Positions 1-6,054 of a stretch of DNA of 13,363 nucleotides are shown here, piece after piece. The stretch spans positions 1 through 13,363 of the forward strand of contig JANLTO010000047.1 in the NCBI GenBank assembly GCA_031362985.1, in the 5' to 3' direction. Below the pieces are notes generated by a model. The model searched no databases and was not told the origin of the DNA. It saw only the letters and a program-made list of their open reading frames with translations. Source of the DNA: SHZL01 sp031362985 (lineage in GTDB: Bacteria; Pseudomonadota; Gammaproteobacteria; Xanthomonadales; SZUA-36). Both the position numbers and the translations under genes were made by a program. Numbering within the stretch: the stretch's first letter is position 1; each line of letters begins with the position of its first letter.

Positions 1-186
1 GCCTCCCTGTGCCAGTGCGTGTTGTGTGTTGATTTGCTGAATGGCGTAAGCCGCAGGGATGTTGTCCGTTCCGATTTCATCGCGGATTGGCGCGATGGCA
101 GTGCCCGTAGCACTGGCCGTGCGTAAGCGTTGTGCAATGTCGTTCAATTGTTGTTGCGAGACGTGTGGTTGCGTGGCATTGGGCAT
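1..186 (-). CDS. 2-oxopent-4-enoate hydratase / 4-oxalocrotonate decarboxylase family protein (N-terminal part, cut by window edge)
   Basis: The gene reads leftwards from an ATG at 186 and leaves the window after 62 codons, with no stop seen. The translated start contains IAQRLRTASATGTAIAPIRD and, near residues 46-52, AAYAIQQ. This matches the N-terminal cap of the MhpD/DmpE/DmpH fold, which includes 2-hydroxypentadienoate hydratase and its sister 4-oxalocrotonate decarboxylase. The two activities cannot be separated from this fragment. Both belong to the lower meta-cleavage route that follows 2-aminomuconate deamination, and either fits the neighbours. The start lies only 4 bases after the stop of the ACMS decarboxylase gene, so the two are almost certainly cotranscribed. 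The Shine-Dalgarno sequence is poor, which suggests translational coupling. The family assignment is fairly sure; the exact reaction is inferred from context. Confidence 0.8.
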   Translation of the reverse strand, partial: MPNATQPHVSQQQLNDIAQRLRTASATGTAIAPIRDEIGTDNIPAAYAIQQINTQHALAQGG

Positions 187-190
187 GATT

Positions 191-1201
191 TTACGCACCG
201 TTCCCCATGTTGATGCCAAAAAAAGTTGCGGCGTTTTCCGCGAGAATTTTTCGCTTGGTGGCAGCGTTGATCACCGTCGCCTCGCGCACCAGTGAGCCCA
301 TTTTTTGTTCCCCCAGCGGGAAGGGGTAGTCAGTGCCAAGCATCACCCGATTTTCACCCATCTTGTCCACCAGCAAACGCAAAGCACCCTCATCGAATAC
401 AGCGCTGTCCAGAAAAAAGCGATCCAAGTAATGACTGGGTGGATGTTCCGATTTACCCCGCGCGATATCCCGGTTCAGCCAGGCGTTTTCCAGCCTGCCG
501 AGCAGGAATACGAAGCTGCCTCCGCCATGCGCAAAACAAATCCTGAGATTATGCGGCAGGCGGTCGAAGGAGCCGCCAAGGATCATTGCAACAATGGAAA
601 GCTGGGTCTCCGCCGGCATGGCCACGGTCCAACCCATCATGTAGCGGGCTGTGCGCTCACCACCCAGCATGTCCCAAGGGTGAACAAAAACCGGCATGTC
701 TTCTGCGGCACAATGCGCGAGGAAAGTCACCAGCTCATCGTCGTCCAGATTTCTTGGCCCTACGTGGTTGCCGATTTGCACGCCCACATGTCCATTCGCC
801 CTGGCCCGACTCACCTCACGGCACGACAGGTCCGTATCCTGCAACGGCACCTGCGCCATAGCGTGCAGGCGGCCTTTGCCACCGGTGCAAATCTGCAGCG
901 CAGCATCATTGAACATCTGCGCACAGTAATAGGCCTGCTCAGCCGGGCGCTCATAAGCGAACAGTAGCGGCGTCGCGCACATGATCTGCGCATCGACTCC
1001 ATCACGATCCATTTCTTCCAGCCGCCTGTCTGCATCCCAGCACGCTGTATATACCGGCCTGAAATCCTCGCTGCCGCGCATCAGCATGGCCTTGCCATCA
1101 CCGGTGTGGCGCATCCACGGCCAATCCGGCGAGCCAAACTTCGCTTCGAGGTTTTCCCACTCCCGCGGCAGGAAATGCGTGTGAATATCCAGTACCTTCA
1201 T
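191..1201 (-). CDS. nbaD: 2-amino-3-carboxymuconate-6-semialdehyde decarboxylase (ACMSD)
   Basis: A 336-residue amidohydrolase-superfamily enzyme that removes CO2 from 2-amino-3-carboxymuconate semialdehyde to give 2-aminomuconate semialdehyde, steering the pathway away from quinolinate. It opens with the metal motif DIHTHF (His7, His9). Further zinc ligands in the expected places are His174 (VFVHPWD), His225 (FAHGGG) and Asp291 (GTDYPFP). Arg48 and Arg236 match the two arginines that hold the substrate carboxylates in the Pseudomonas enzyme, offset by three. Length is normal for bacterial ACMSD and nothing essential is missing. The ATG at 1201 places the first metal motif at residues 5-9, as usual. 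It is the first gene of the leftward arm and is followed after 4 bases by a hydratase/decarboxylase family gene. The symbol follows the nba genes of 2-nitrobenzoate degraders and is by homology only. Confidence 0.93.
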   Translation of the reverse strand: MKVLDIHTHFLPREWENLEAKFGSPDWPWMRHTGDGKAMLMRGSEDFRPVYTACWDADRRLEEMDRDGVDAQIMCATPLLFAYERPAEQAYYCAQMFNDAALQICTGGKGRLHAMAQVPLQDTDLSCREVSRARANGHVGVQIGNHVGPRNLDDDELVTFLAHCAAEDMPVFVHPWDMLGGERTARYMMGWTVAMPAETQLSIVAMILGGSFDRLPHNLRICFAHGGGSFVFLLGRLENAWLNRDIARGKSEHPPSHYLDRFFLDSAVFDEGALRLLVDKMGENRVMLGTDYPFPLGEQKMGSLVREATVINAATKRKILAENAATFFGINMGNGA

Positions 1202-1207
1202 GGTCTC

Positions 1208-1236
1208 ATTGTATATATGCTTTAGTGGTAATTCAG
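1208..1236 (-). promoter_or_regulatory. candidate sigma-70 promoter for nbaD
   Basis: Read on the minus strand, CTGAAT (1236-1231) and TACAAT (1213-1208) are separated by 17 bases; TACAAT matches the -10 consensus at 5 of 6 positions. Transcription would start about seven bases downstream, very close to the nbaD ATG at 1201. This promoter would therefore make a nearly leaderless message. Predicted by eye, with no experimental support. Confidence 0.4.
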
Positions 1237-1292
1237 GCTCTTATGTATTCATAGTACACTTTTTGCACTCAATCTACTATATTATGTATACA
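1210..1292. promoter_or_regulatory. three TGTATACA-like motifs in the nba divergent spacer (candidate operators)
   Basis: The perfect 8-base palindrome TGTATACA lies at 1285-1292. One-mismatch copies lie at 1244-1251 (TGTATTCA) and 1210-1217 (TGTATATA). The middle and right copies share TTATGTAT, then A or T, then CA: a direct repeat with 10 of 11 identical. The left copy read on the minus strand and the right copy read on the plus strand share AT, then A or G, then TATACAAT, so the outer copies are mirror images facing the two divergent genes. Each overlaps a predicted -10 element. Short TGTATACA-type palindromes are typical of some GntR-family repressors. No regulator gene is in the window, so the protein is unknown. 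The resemblance may come partly from shared -10 sequence. Confidence 0.4.
1263..1292 (+). promoter_or_regulatory. candidate sigma-70 promoter for nbaE-nbaF-nbaC
   Basis: TTGCAC (1263-1268) and TATACA (1287-1292) are 18 bases apart in the AT-rich divergent spacer. The -10 coincides with the TGTATACA palindrome, so a bound repressor would block it. The predicted transcript start is about 1299, roughly 40 bases before the nbaE GTG. Confidence 0.4.
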
Positions 1293-1300
1293 ATTAGCTC

Positions 1301-1342
1301 ATGAAAATTCCAACTTTGGCAGCTAAAGTGAGATATCAGTGA
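1301..1342 (+). CDS. possible 13-residue leader ORF overlapping the nbaE start
   Basis: An ATG at 1301 opens a 13-codon frame reading MKIPTLAAKVRYQ. Its TGA (1340-1342) overlaps the GTG start of nbaE in the four bases GTGA, an arrangement typical of translational coupling. There is no clear Shine-Dalgarno sequence, but the predicted transcript start falls just before or at this ATG, so leaderless initiation is possible. The peptide has no run of tryptophan or other regulatory codons and no recognised homology. It may be chance; it is listed because of its exact overlap. Confidence 0.2.
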   Translation: MKIPTLAAKVRYQ

Positions 1343-2787
1343 TCCTGGCAAATTATATCGACGGGCAGTTCCTTGGCAGTGAACGCTTGTTTCCCAACAT
1401 TAACCCGGTCGATGGCAGCCTGATTTGCCAGGTGGCGGAGGCCTCTGAAGACATGGTGGACCGAGCCGTCCTGGCAGCGCGGCGGGCACTCGGCGGAACC
1501 TGGGGTTCACTATCCACCAATGGACGTTGCGACCTTCTGCATGCGGTGGCCGATGGCATCACCCGGCGCTTTGACGAATTCGTCGAGGCCGAAATCGCCG
1601 ATACAGGCAAACCCCTGGCTCAAGCACAAACCCTCGATATCCCCCGCGGCGCTGCCAATTTCAAGTTTTTTGCCGACCTGGCGCGCACTGCCGGCAACGA
1701 GTGTTTCGAAACCCAAACCGCCGATGGCCTCGCCCTGAACTATTCCGTGAGTAAACCTTTGGGCGTCGTGGGTGTAATCTCGCCATGGAACCTGCCGCTG
1801 TTGCTGCTCACCTGGAAGCTTGCACCGGCGCTGGCGGCCGGTAATACAATAGTTGCAAAACCATCGGAGGAAACTCCGTCTTCAGCGACTTTGCTTGCCG
1901 AGGTCATGCACAGCGCCGGCATTCCTCCCGGTGTATTCAACCTGGTCCACGGATTCGGCCCGGGATCAGCAGGTGAATTTCTCACCCGGCACCCGGGCGT
2001 GGATGCAATCACCTTCACCGGGGAATCCAGGACCGGCACAGCCATCATGAAAGCGGTGGCAGATACCGTAAAACCGGTGTCATTTGAACTGGGCGGCAAG
2101 AACGCAGCCATTGTATTTGAAGATGCCAACTTCGAAGCCGCCGTCAACGGCACTGCCAGATCTACCTTTACCAATTGCGGACAGGTGTGCCTCTGTACCG
2201 AACGGGTGTATGTACAGCGATCGATTTTCGATCGCTTTGTTGCCGCGCTGAAAGAAAAAGCCGAAGCCACTGTGATCGGCTATCCGCACGAGGAAGGCAC
2301 TGCCATCGGTCCGCTGATTTCGCACAAGCACCGCGAGAAGGTGCTCTCGTACTATCAACTCGCGATGGACGAAGGGGCGACCGTGATTACCGGCGGCGGC
2401 GTGCCGGTGTTTGGTGATGTGCGTGACCAGGGCGCCTGGATCCAGCCCACCGTGCTCACCGGGCTGAGTGAACAAGCACGCTGCGTAAAAGAGGAAATTT
2501 TCGGACCGGTGTGCCATGTAGCGCCTTTCGATACCGAAGAAGAAGCCATTGCCATGGCCAACGACAGTCATTACGGACTGGCCGCAGCGGTCTGGACCAC
2601 CAACCTGCAGCGCGCGCACAGCGTGGCGCGGCGCATCGAAGCGGGCATAGTCTGGGTCAATACCTGGTATTTGCGCGACCTGCGCACACCTTTTGGTGGA
2701 GTAAAGCTCTCTGGCATTGGCCGGGAGGGAGGGCTGCATTCACTGCGGTTTTACTCCGAGCCCACCAATATCTGCATCAAACTTTAA
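1339..2787 (+). CDS. nbaE: 2-aminomuconate 6-semialdehyde dehydrogenase
   Basis: A 482-residue NAD-dependent aldehyde dehydrogenase that oxidises 2-aminomuconate semialdehyde to 2-aminomuconate, draining the unstable ACMSD product before it cyclises to picolinate. The ALDH core is intact: oxyanion Asn151 in SPWNLPLL, general base Glu250 in FELGGKN, nucleophile Cys284 in GQVCLCTERV, and Glu385 in KEEIFGPV. Arg446 in NTWYLRDLRTPFGG, and probably Arg103, match the substrate-carboxylate arginines known from the Pseudomonas fluorescens enzyme. These separate it from generic ALDHs, although related hydroxymuconate semialdehyde dehydrogenases share the signature; the neighbours favour the amino substrate. 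The start is a GTG with AAGTGAGA six bases upstream and gives the normal ALDH N-terminus. It is the first gene of the rightward arm, and nbaF follows after 23 bases. Confidence 0.92.
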   Translation: MILANYIDGQFLGSERLFPNINPVDGSLICQVAEASEDMVDRAVLAARRALGGTWGSLSTNGRCDLLHAVADGITRRFDEFVEAEIADTGKPLAQAQTLDIPRGAANFKFFADLARTAGNECFETQTADGLALNYSVSKPLGVVGVISPWNLPLLLLTWKLAPALAAGNTIVAKPSEETPSSATLLAEVMHSAGIPPGVFNLVHGFGPGSAGEFLTRHPGVDAITFTGESRTGTAIMKAVADTVKPVSFELGGKNAAIVFEDANFEAAVNGTARSTFTNCGQVCLCTERVYVQRSIFDRFVAALKEKAEATVIGYPHEEGTAIGPLISHKHREKVLSYYQLAMDEGATVITGGGVPVFGDVRDQGAWIQPTVLTGLSEQARCVKEEIFGPVCHVAPFDTEEEAIAMANDSHYGLAAAVWTTNLQRAHSVARRIEAGIVWVNTWYLRDLRTPFGGVKLSGIGREGGLHSLRFYSEPTNICIKL

Positions 2788-2810
2788 ACCGTGTTTGCCA
2801 GGAAGAAATC

Positions 2811-3230
2811 ATGAGTAACAAAGTATTGGAAGGCAGTGCAAAACCGCGCGGCACATTCCCGCACGTCAAACGCGTTGGTGACTTCATCTACGTCTCCGGC
2901 ACCAGTTCGCGGCGTCCAGACAACAGTTTTTCTGGTGCGGAGGTTGACGAGATGGGCACTACAAAGCTGGACATCCGCACGCAAACCCGCGCCGTGATCG
3001 ATAACATCGGCACGATACTGCAGGGCGTTGGCGCCAGCCTGAAGGATGTCATCGATGTGACCACCTTCCTGGTCAACATGAACGACTTCGGCGGCTACAA
3101 CGAAGTCTATGCGGAATTTTTCGGCTATGACGGCCCGACCCGGACCACGGTTGCCGTGCACCAATTACCCCACCCTCACCTGCTGATTGAAATCAAGGCA
3201 GTGGCTTACCAACCAGGACCAAAAAAATGA
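2811..3230 (+). CDS. nbaF: 2-aminomuconate deaminase (RidA/YjgF family)
   Basis: A 139-residue member of the RidA (YjgF/YER057c/UK114) family. The family signature near residues 108-128 is seen as GPTRTTVAVHQLP and IEIKAVAY, with Arg111 and Glu127 matching Arg105 and Glu120 of E. coli RidA. RidA proteins hydrolyse enamines and imines; a subgroup deaminates 2-aminomuconate to 4-oxalocrotonate with release of ammonia. Its place between the aminomuconate semialdehyde dehydrogenase and the dioxygenase makes that the likely job here, since sequence alone would only give 'RidA family'. AGGA seven bases before the ATG at 2811 is a good ribosome site. The same frame is open upstream inside nbaE, but a start there would add a nonsensical extension. 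The stop overlaps the nbaC start by four bases (ATGA). Confidence 0.88.
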   Translation: MSNKVLEGSAKPRGTFPHVKRVGDFIYVSGTSSRRPDNSFSGAEVDEMGTTKLDIRTQTRAVIDNIGTILQGVGASLKDVIDVTTFLVNMNDFGGYNEVYAEFFGYDGPTRTTVAVHQLPHPHLLIEIKAVAYQPGPKK

Positions 3231-3745
3231 GCGTCATGAAACCCCTGAATTTCAAGCAGTGGATTGATGATCACGCAGATCAGCTAAAACCGCCGGTATG
3301 CAATGCCGCGGTATGGAAGGACAAGGACTTCATGGTGACGGTGGTAGGTGGACCCAACCAGCGTCTTGATTATCACGACGATCCGGTGGAAGAATTTTTT
3401 TACCAGATCAAGGGCAACATGTTCCTGCGCATCATGGGCGAGAACGGTCCGGAAGACCTGCACATACGTGAAGGTGAAATCTTCTTGCTGCCCCCCCATG
3501 TGCGGCACTCGCCACAACGGCCCGAGGCTGGCAGCATAGGCCTGGTGGTCGAATACAAACGTCCGCCGGGTGCCAAAGACGGCTTCGAATGGTATTGCCT
3601 GGAATGCAACCACCTCGTGCATCGGGTCGAGGTGGTTCTCAAAAGCATCGTTGACGATCTGCCGCCTTTGTTCAATGCCTATTATCAGAATGAATCTGCC
3701 CGCAAATGCAGCCACTGTGGAGCCGTGCATCCTGGCAAGGGCTGA
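3227..3745 (+). CDS. nbaC: 3-hydroxyanthranilate 3,4-dioxygenase
   Basis: A 172-residue cupin, the ring-opening enzyme that converts 3-hydroxyanthranilate and O2 to 2-amino-3-carboxymuconate semialdehyde, the ACMSD substrate. The catalytic Fe(II) ligands are His50 and Glu56 (YHDDPVEEFFYQ) and His94 (PPHVRHSPQRP). Arg46, Arg98 and Glu109 match substrate-binding residues of the Cupriavidus enzyme, shifted by one. The C-terminus has two CxxC pairs, Cys124/Cys127 (CLEC) and Cys161/Cys164 (CSHC), which form the second, rubredoxin-like iron site of bacterial members. Length and all key residues are as expected, so the call is strong. The ATG at 3227 overlaps the nbaF stop, with AGGA eight bases before it; an ATG at 3236 is a possible alternative. 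This is the last gene of the rightward arm before a 199-base spacer. Confidence 0.96.
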   Translation: MSVMKPLNFKQWIDDHADQLKPPVCNAAVWKDKDFMVTVVGGPNQRLDYHDDPVEEFFYQIKGNMFLRIMGENGPEDLHIREGEIFLLPPHVRHSPQRPEAGSIGLVVEYKRPPGAKDGFEWYCLECNHLVHRVEVVLKSIVDDLPPLFNAYYQNESARKCSHCGAVHPGKG

Positions 3746-3880
3746 TAAGCCTATCCGGCGGGCGGATCCCAGTCGCGAATTTCATCGCGCCAGAGAATCC
3801 AGTCGCTATCTCCTCCGTTTGGCTCCTCCTCACACTGCCCCCAAACGCCGCTCAGTCCAAAAACTTAAACTACTGTCCGG
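3740..3880 (+). terminator. candidate termination region after nbaC (small hairpins then C-rich, G-poor RNA)
   Basis: Three short perfect stems follow one another at the end of nbaC: GGCT/AGCC around GATA (3740-3751), ATCCG/CGGAT (3753-3767) and CGCGA/TCGCG (3774-3789). None is followed by a T run, so they are not standard intrinsic terminators. From about 3803 to 3880 the plus strand has about three C for each G by my count (roughly 32 to 11), which is the composition of Rho loading sites. A Rho-dependent end of the nba transcript is possible. The sequence also contains a loose repeat, ATCCCAGTCGC and ATCCAGTCGC (3766-3776 and 3797-3806). Confidence 0.3.
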
Positions 3881-3886
3881 AAATAC

Positions 3887-3913
3887 TTGACCACTACAGG
3901 ATTCCCGTATTAT
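3887..3913 (+). promoter_or_regulatory. candidate promoter for the YkvI-like gene
   Basis: TTGACC (3887-3892) and TATTAT (3908-3913) match the -35 and -10 consensus at 5 of 6 positions each but are only 15 bases apart, short for sigma-70. The start would be near 3920, about 25 bases before the ATG at 3945. It suggests that the transporter gene can be transcribed separately from nbaEFC. Confidence 0.35.
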
Positions 3914-3944
3914 CCATGCAGGCGAAAAATATCAAAGGACAGTC

Positions 3945-5033
3945 ATGAACGAAAAAGCGTGCTGGAAAGACATCTTCGCATTCGGTGGGGCCATCATGGC
4001 CTTTGTCATCGGGGCGGGCTTCGCCACCGGCCAGGAGGTAATGCAGTTCTTCACGCATTTGGGGCTGTGGCGCAGCCTGGGTGCAGGCGCCGTAGCCATG
4101 GTGGTGTTTGCCTGGTTTGGCGCCACTATCCTGGAAGACGGGCGTCGGCTTCAGCTGGCAGATGCCAACATGATTTTCGCGCACTACTGCGGCAAGTGGA
4201 TCGGCCTGTTCTTTGAATGGTTTGTGCCGGCGCTGATGTTCCTGGTGGTTTCCATCATGCTCTCCGGTGCGGGCGCCACGGTAAGCGAATACTACGGCGC
4301 AGATCCCAATATCGGCCGCATCGGCATGGCCATCGCAACGCTGCTCACGGTCCTGCTGGGTTTGAAGAAACTGGTGCACATCATTGGCGCCATCGGGCCG
4401 GTCATCATTGCCTTTACGATATGCATGGGACTGACCAGCATCGCGCAGAATCCCGGCGGCCTGGCAACGGCCGACGAGGTGCTCAAAACGATTGAGGTTC
4501 CCGGCGCTGCTTCCAACTGGGTGTTTTCCGGAATCCTTTACGGCGCATTTTCCCTGGTTGGCCTGATGCCGTTCATTGCGGGGATGGGCAAACAGGCCAG
4601 GAGCAGCGCCGACACGCTGTGGGGCGGGATATTCGGTGGCGTGACCTTTCTCCTCGGTGGCATGATCCTGAGCACCGGGTTGTTGGCCAACATTGGCGAG
4701 GTCTATGACAAGCAGGTTCCGTCACTGGTGATTGCCGCGAGCATCCTGCCACTGGTGGCCTCGATTTTTGCCATCATGTTGCTTGCAGCCATGTACACCA
4801 CTGCGGTGCCCATGTTGTGGACCGCCTGCAATCGCATTACCTCGGACGAGAACAGCAAAACGTACAAAATTGGCGCATTGGCACTCATCATCATCTCCTG
4901 CTTTGGCGGCCAGCTTCAGTTTGGCAAGATGGTGGGTATTGTCTACCCGGCGACCGGCTATATGGGCCTGCTGCTGATCGCCGGAATGATTTATACGAAG
5001 TACCTGCGCAAGAGCCGGGAAAACACTCATTAA
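3945..5033 (+). CDS. YkvI-like multi-helix membrane protein, putative transporter
   Basis: A 362-residue inner-membrane protein with about ten hydrophobic segments (roughly 11-28, 45-64, 84-108, 125-140, 143-164, 192-215, 224-250, 261-293, 308-325, 331-352). The first helix carries VIGAGFATGQE, the unwound-helix motif I associate with the YkvI family, a poorly characterised branch of the LeuT/APC-fold transporters. The substrate cannot be read from the sequence. The location beside the 3-hydroxyanthranilate genes, on the same strand, suggests uptake of kynurenine, anthranilate-type compounds or tryptophan; this is inference. The ATG at 3945 has AAGGA six bases upstream. The gene has its own candidate promoter, 199 bases after nbaC, so membership in the nba operon is uncertain. 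No defect is visible. Confidence 0.8.
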   Translation: MNEKACWKDIFAFGGAIMAFVIGAGFATGQEVMQFFTHLGLWRSLGAGAVAMVVFAWFGATILEDGRRLQLADANMIFAHYCGKWIGLFFEWFVPALMFLVVSIMLSGAGATVSEYYGADPNIGRIGMAIATLLTVLLGLKKLVHIIGAIGPVIIAFTICMGLTSIAQNPGGLATADEVLKTIEVPGAASNWVFSGILYGAFSLVGLMPFIAGMGKQARSSADTLWGGIFGGVTFLLGGMILSTGLLANIGEVYDKQVPSLVIAASILPLVASIFAIMLLAAMYTTAVPMLWTACNRITSDENSKTYKIGALALIIISCFGGQLQFGKMVGIVYPATGYMGLLLIAGMIYTKYLRKSRENTH

Positions 5034-5132
5034 ATGCACCACGGCATGGAAAAACGCCACCTGACCCTGGTGTTCGGGGCATTTCTGCTGCTCGTCTCAG
5101 TGCGGATGCTAATCCGGTCCTGGCAAGGTTGA
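5034..5132 (+). CDS. possible 32-residue single-helix membrane protein
   Basis: An ATG follows directly on the TAA of the YkvI-like gene and opens a 32-codon frame ending in TGA at 5132. A second in-frame ATG at residue 5 would give 28 residues. The peptide starts with a basic stretch (MEKRH), has a hydrophobic segment at about residues 10-22 (LTLVFGAFLLLVS) and ends with a basic tail (RMLIRSWQG): one membrane-spanning helix. GGGA lies 13 bases upstream, rather far, so translation would depend on coupling to the preceding gene. It resembles small accessory subunits encoded next to transporters, but I recognise no family. It could be a chance frame. Confidence 0.35.
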   Translation: MHHGMEKRHLTLVFGAFLLLVSVRMLIRSWQG

Positions 5133-5180
5133 ACCGGCCGGTGCAGGGCTGAATGGGATTGCAGTTTTCTTATGCAGTGC

Positions 5181-5864
5181 CTATTTGCCCTTGCGCTCCA
5201 AGCGGTCCATAGGCCGGCCGCTCAGCTTCCTCACAAGTAATTCCAAGCAGCTATAGTCCAGTAGTGCGTTGTCGACCTCAGAAGCATGGCCGTAATAGCC
5301 ATGGTATTTGTGTTTTACCCAGGCGTTGATATCCAGCCGCTTGCCGATGCGGAACAACCAGTTGTTCAGTGGATGAAACCCGGGCTTGTGAATAAACGCC
5401 GTGCCGAAGTCGATCACGCAGGGGTGGCCTTGAGCAGTTACCAGTAAATTACTTTTGGACTTAAGGTCGCCATGACTGACACCGCGTGCGTGCATGGATT
5501 GCAGGACTTGCAGCAATTCGGCAAACCAGTATTCCCGGTCCGGAAAGGAGGCATCACGAAAGGGGCTGCCTGGCATGTATTCAAGTAGCAGAAATCGTCC
5601 TGCCAACATGCCGTAGCACTGCGGCACGCCCTTAAGGTCTTGCATGAGTTGATAAGCGCGATACTCCCGGTGCAGGGTTTTCTGCCGGAGCCTGAGCAAA
5701 AGACCGCTGCCCATAGCGGTTTTGATAATGAGACTCTGCCCTTGTTCCTGATCCTGGCACAAAAGGATAGTGCCCTGGTTACTGGTGGCAAGAATGTTTT
5801 CCTGCCGCACCAGGCTGCGCTCTATCCACGGCAGGAGTTTTTCCGGGTCAGGCACAATGCTCAT
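5181..5864 (-). CDS. compact protein-kinase-fold protein (LPS-kinase/RIO-like)
   Basis: A 227-residue protein with the essential parts of the eukaryotic-like kinase fold: Lys48 (LIIKTA) for ATP, Glu67 in HREYRAY for the salt bridge, a catalytic loop HGDLKSKSNLLV with Asp133 and Asn139, and the metal motif DFG at 152-154. The glycine-rich loop is degenerate and the lobe after DFG is very short. This is as in the lipopolysaccharide core (WaaP/InaA-like) and RIO/Bud32-like kinases rather than full Ser/Thr kinases. The catalytic Asp-to-Asn distance is one residue longer than in classical kinases. No signal peptide or membrane helix is seen, so it is cytoplasmic. The substrate is unknown; an LPS sugar or a protein are both possible. 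The ATG at 5864 lacks a clear ribosome site. The gene stands alone, convergent to the YkvI-like gene and divergent from the DUF4956 gene. Confidence 0.75.
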   Translation of the reverse strand: MSIVPDPEKLLPWIERSLVRQENILATSNQGTILLCQDQEQGQSLIIKTAMGSGLLLRLRQKTLHREYRAYQLMQDLKGVPQCYGMLAGRFLLLEYMPGSPFRDASFPDREYWFAELLQVLQSMHARGVSHGDLKSKSNLLVTAQGHPCVIDFGTAFIHKPGFHPLNNWLFRIGKRLDINAWVKHKYHGYYGHASEVDNALLDYSCLELLVRKLSGRPMDRLERKGK

Positions 5865-5898
5865 GGCAAGGATGATAGCCGAACACTGAAGCCAGCGG

Positions 5899-5927
5899 TT
5901 GACAGCAGTGCTGCTTCGATCTCAAAT
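5899..5927 (+). promoter_or_regulatory. candidate promoter for the DUF4956 gene
   Basis: A perfect -35 TTGACA (5899-5904) is followed after 17 bases by TCAAAT (5922-5927), 4 of 6 to the -10 consensus. TACACT at 5933-5938 is an alternative -10. The start would be near 5934, leaving a leader of about 120 bases before the ATG at 6055, or about 40 before the GTG at 5974. Confidence 0.4.
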
Positions 5928-6054
5928 AGAGGTACACTTACGGTTCCGAAAACCTTGCAAGCCAGGAATTGCTGTGACCGGGATACCCCAGGAAAATCAC
6001 GTTCCCGCCAATCCGCCCGGCGCAGACTCAGGTGCGATCTCCCGTCGCGCGAGT

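Noticed and set aside
305..967. Long plus-strand open frame opposite nbaD
   Set aside because: It is the antisense of a fully recognised ACMSD gene, shows no family resemblance and is rich in Arg, His and Pro as expected for a shadow frame.
2511..2810. In-frame upstream extension of nbaF starting at 2511
   Set aside because: It would overlap the 3' end of nbaE in another frame and add about 100 residues with no RidA resemblance; ATG 2811 has a proper ribosome site.
3916..3948. Ten-codon frame (MQAKNIKGQS) whose stop overlaps the YkvI-like gene start
   Set aside because: The predicted transcript start lies at or after its ATG, it lacks a ribosome site, and an ATGA overlap arises easily by chance.
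5133..5142. Perfect palindrome ACCGGCCGGT between the convergent genes
   Set aside because: Ten bases with no loop and no following T run; likely chance in GC-rich DNA, so not called a terminator.
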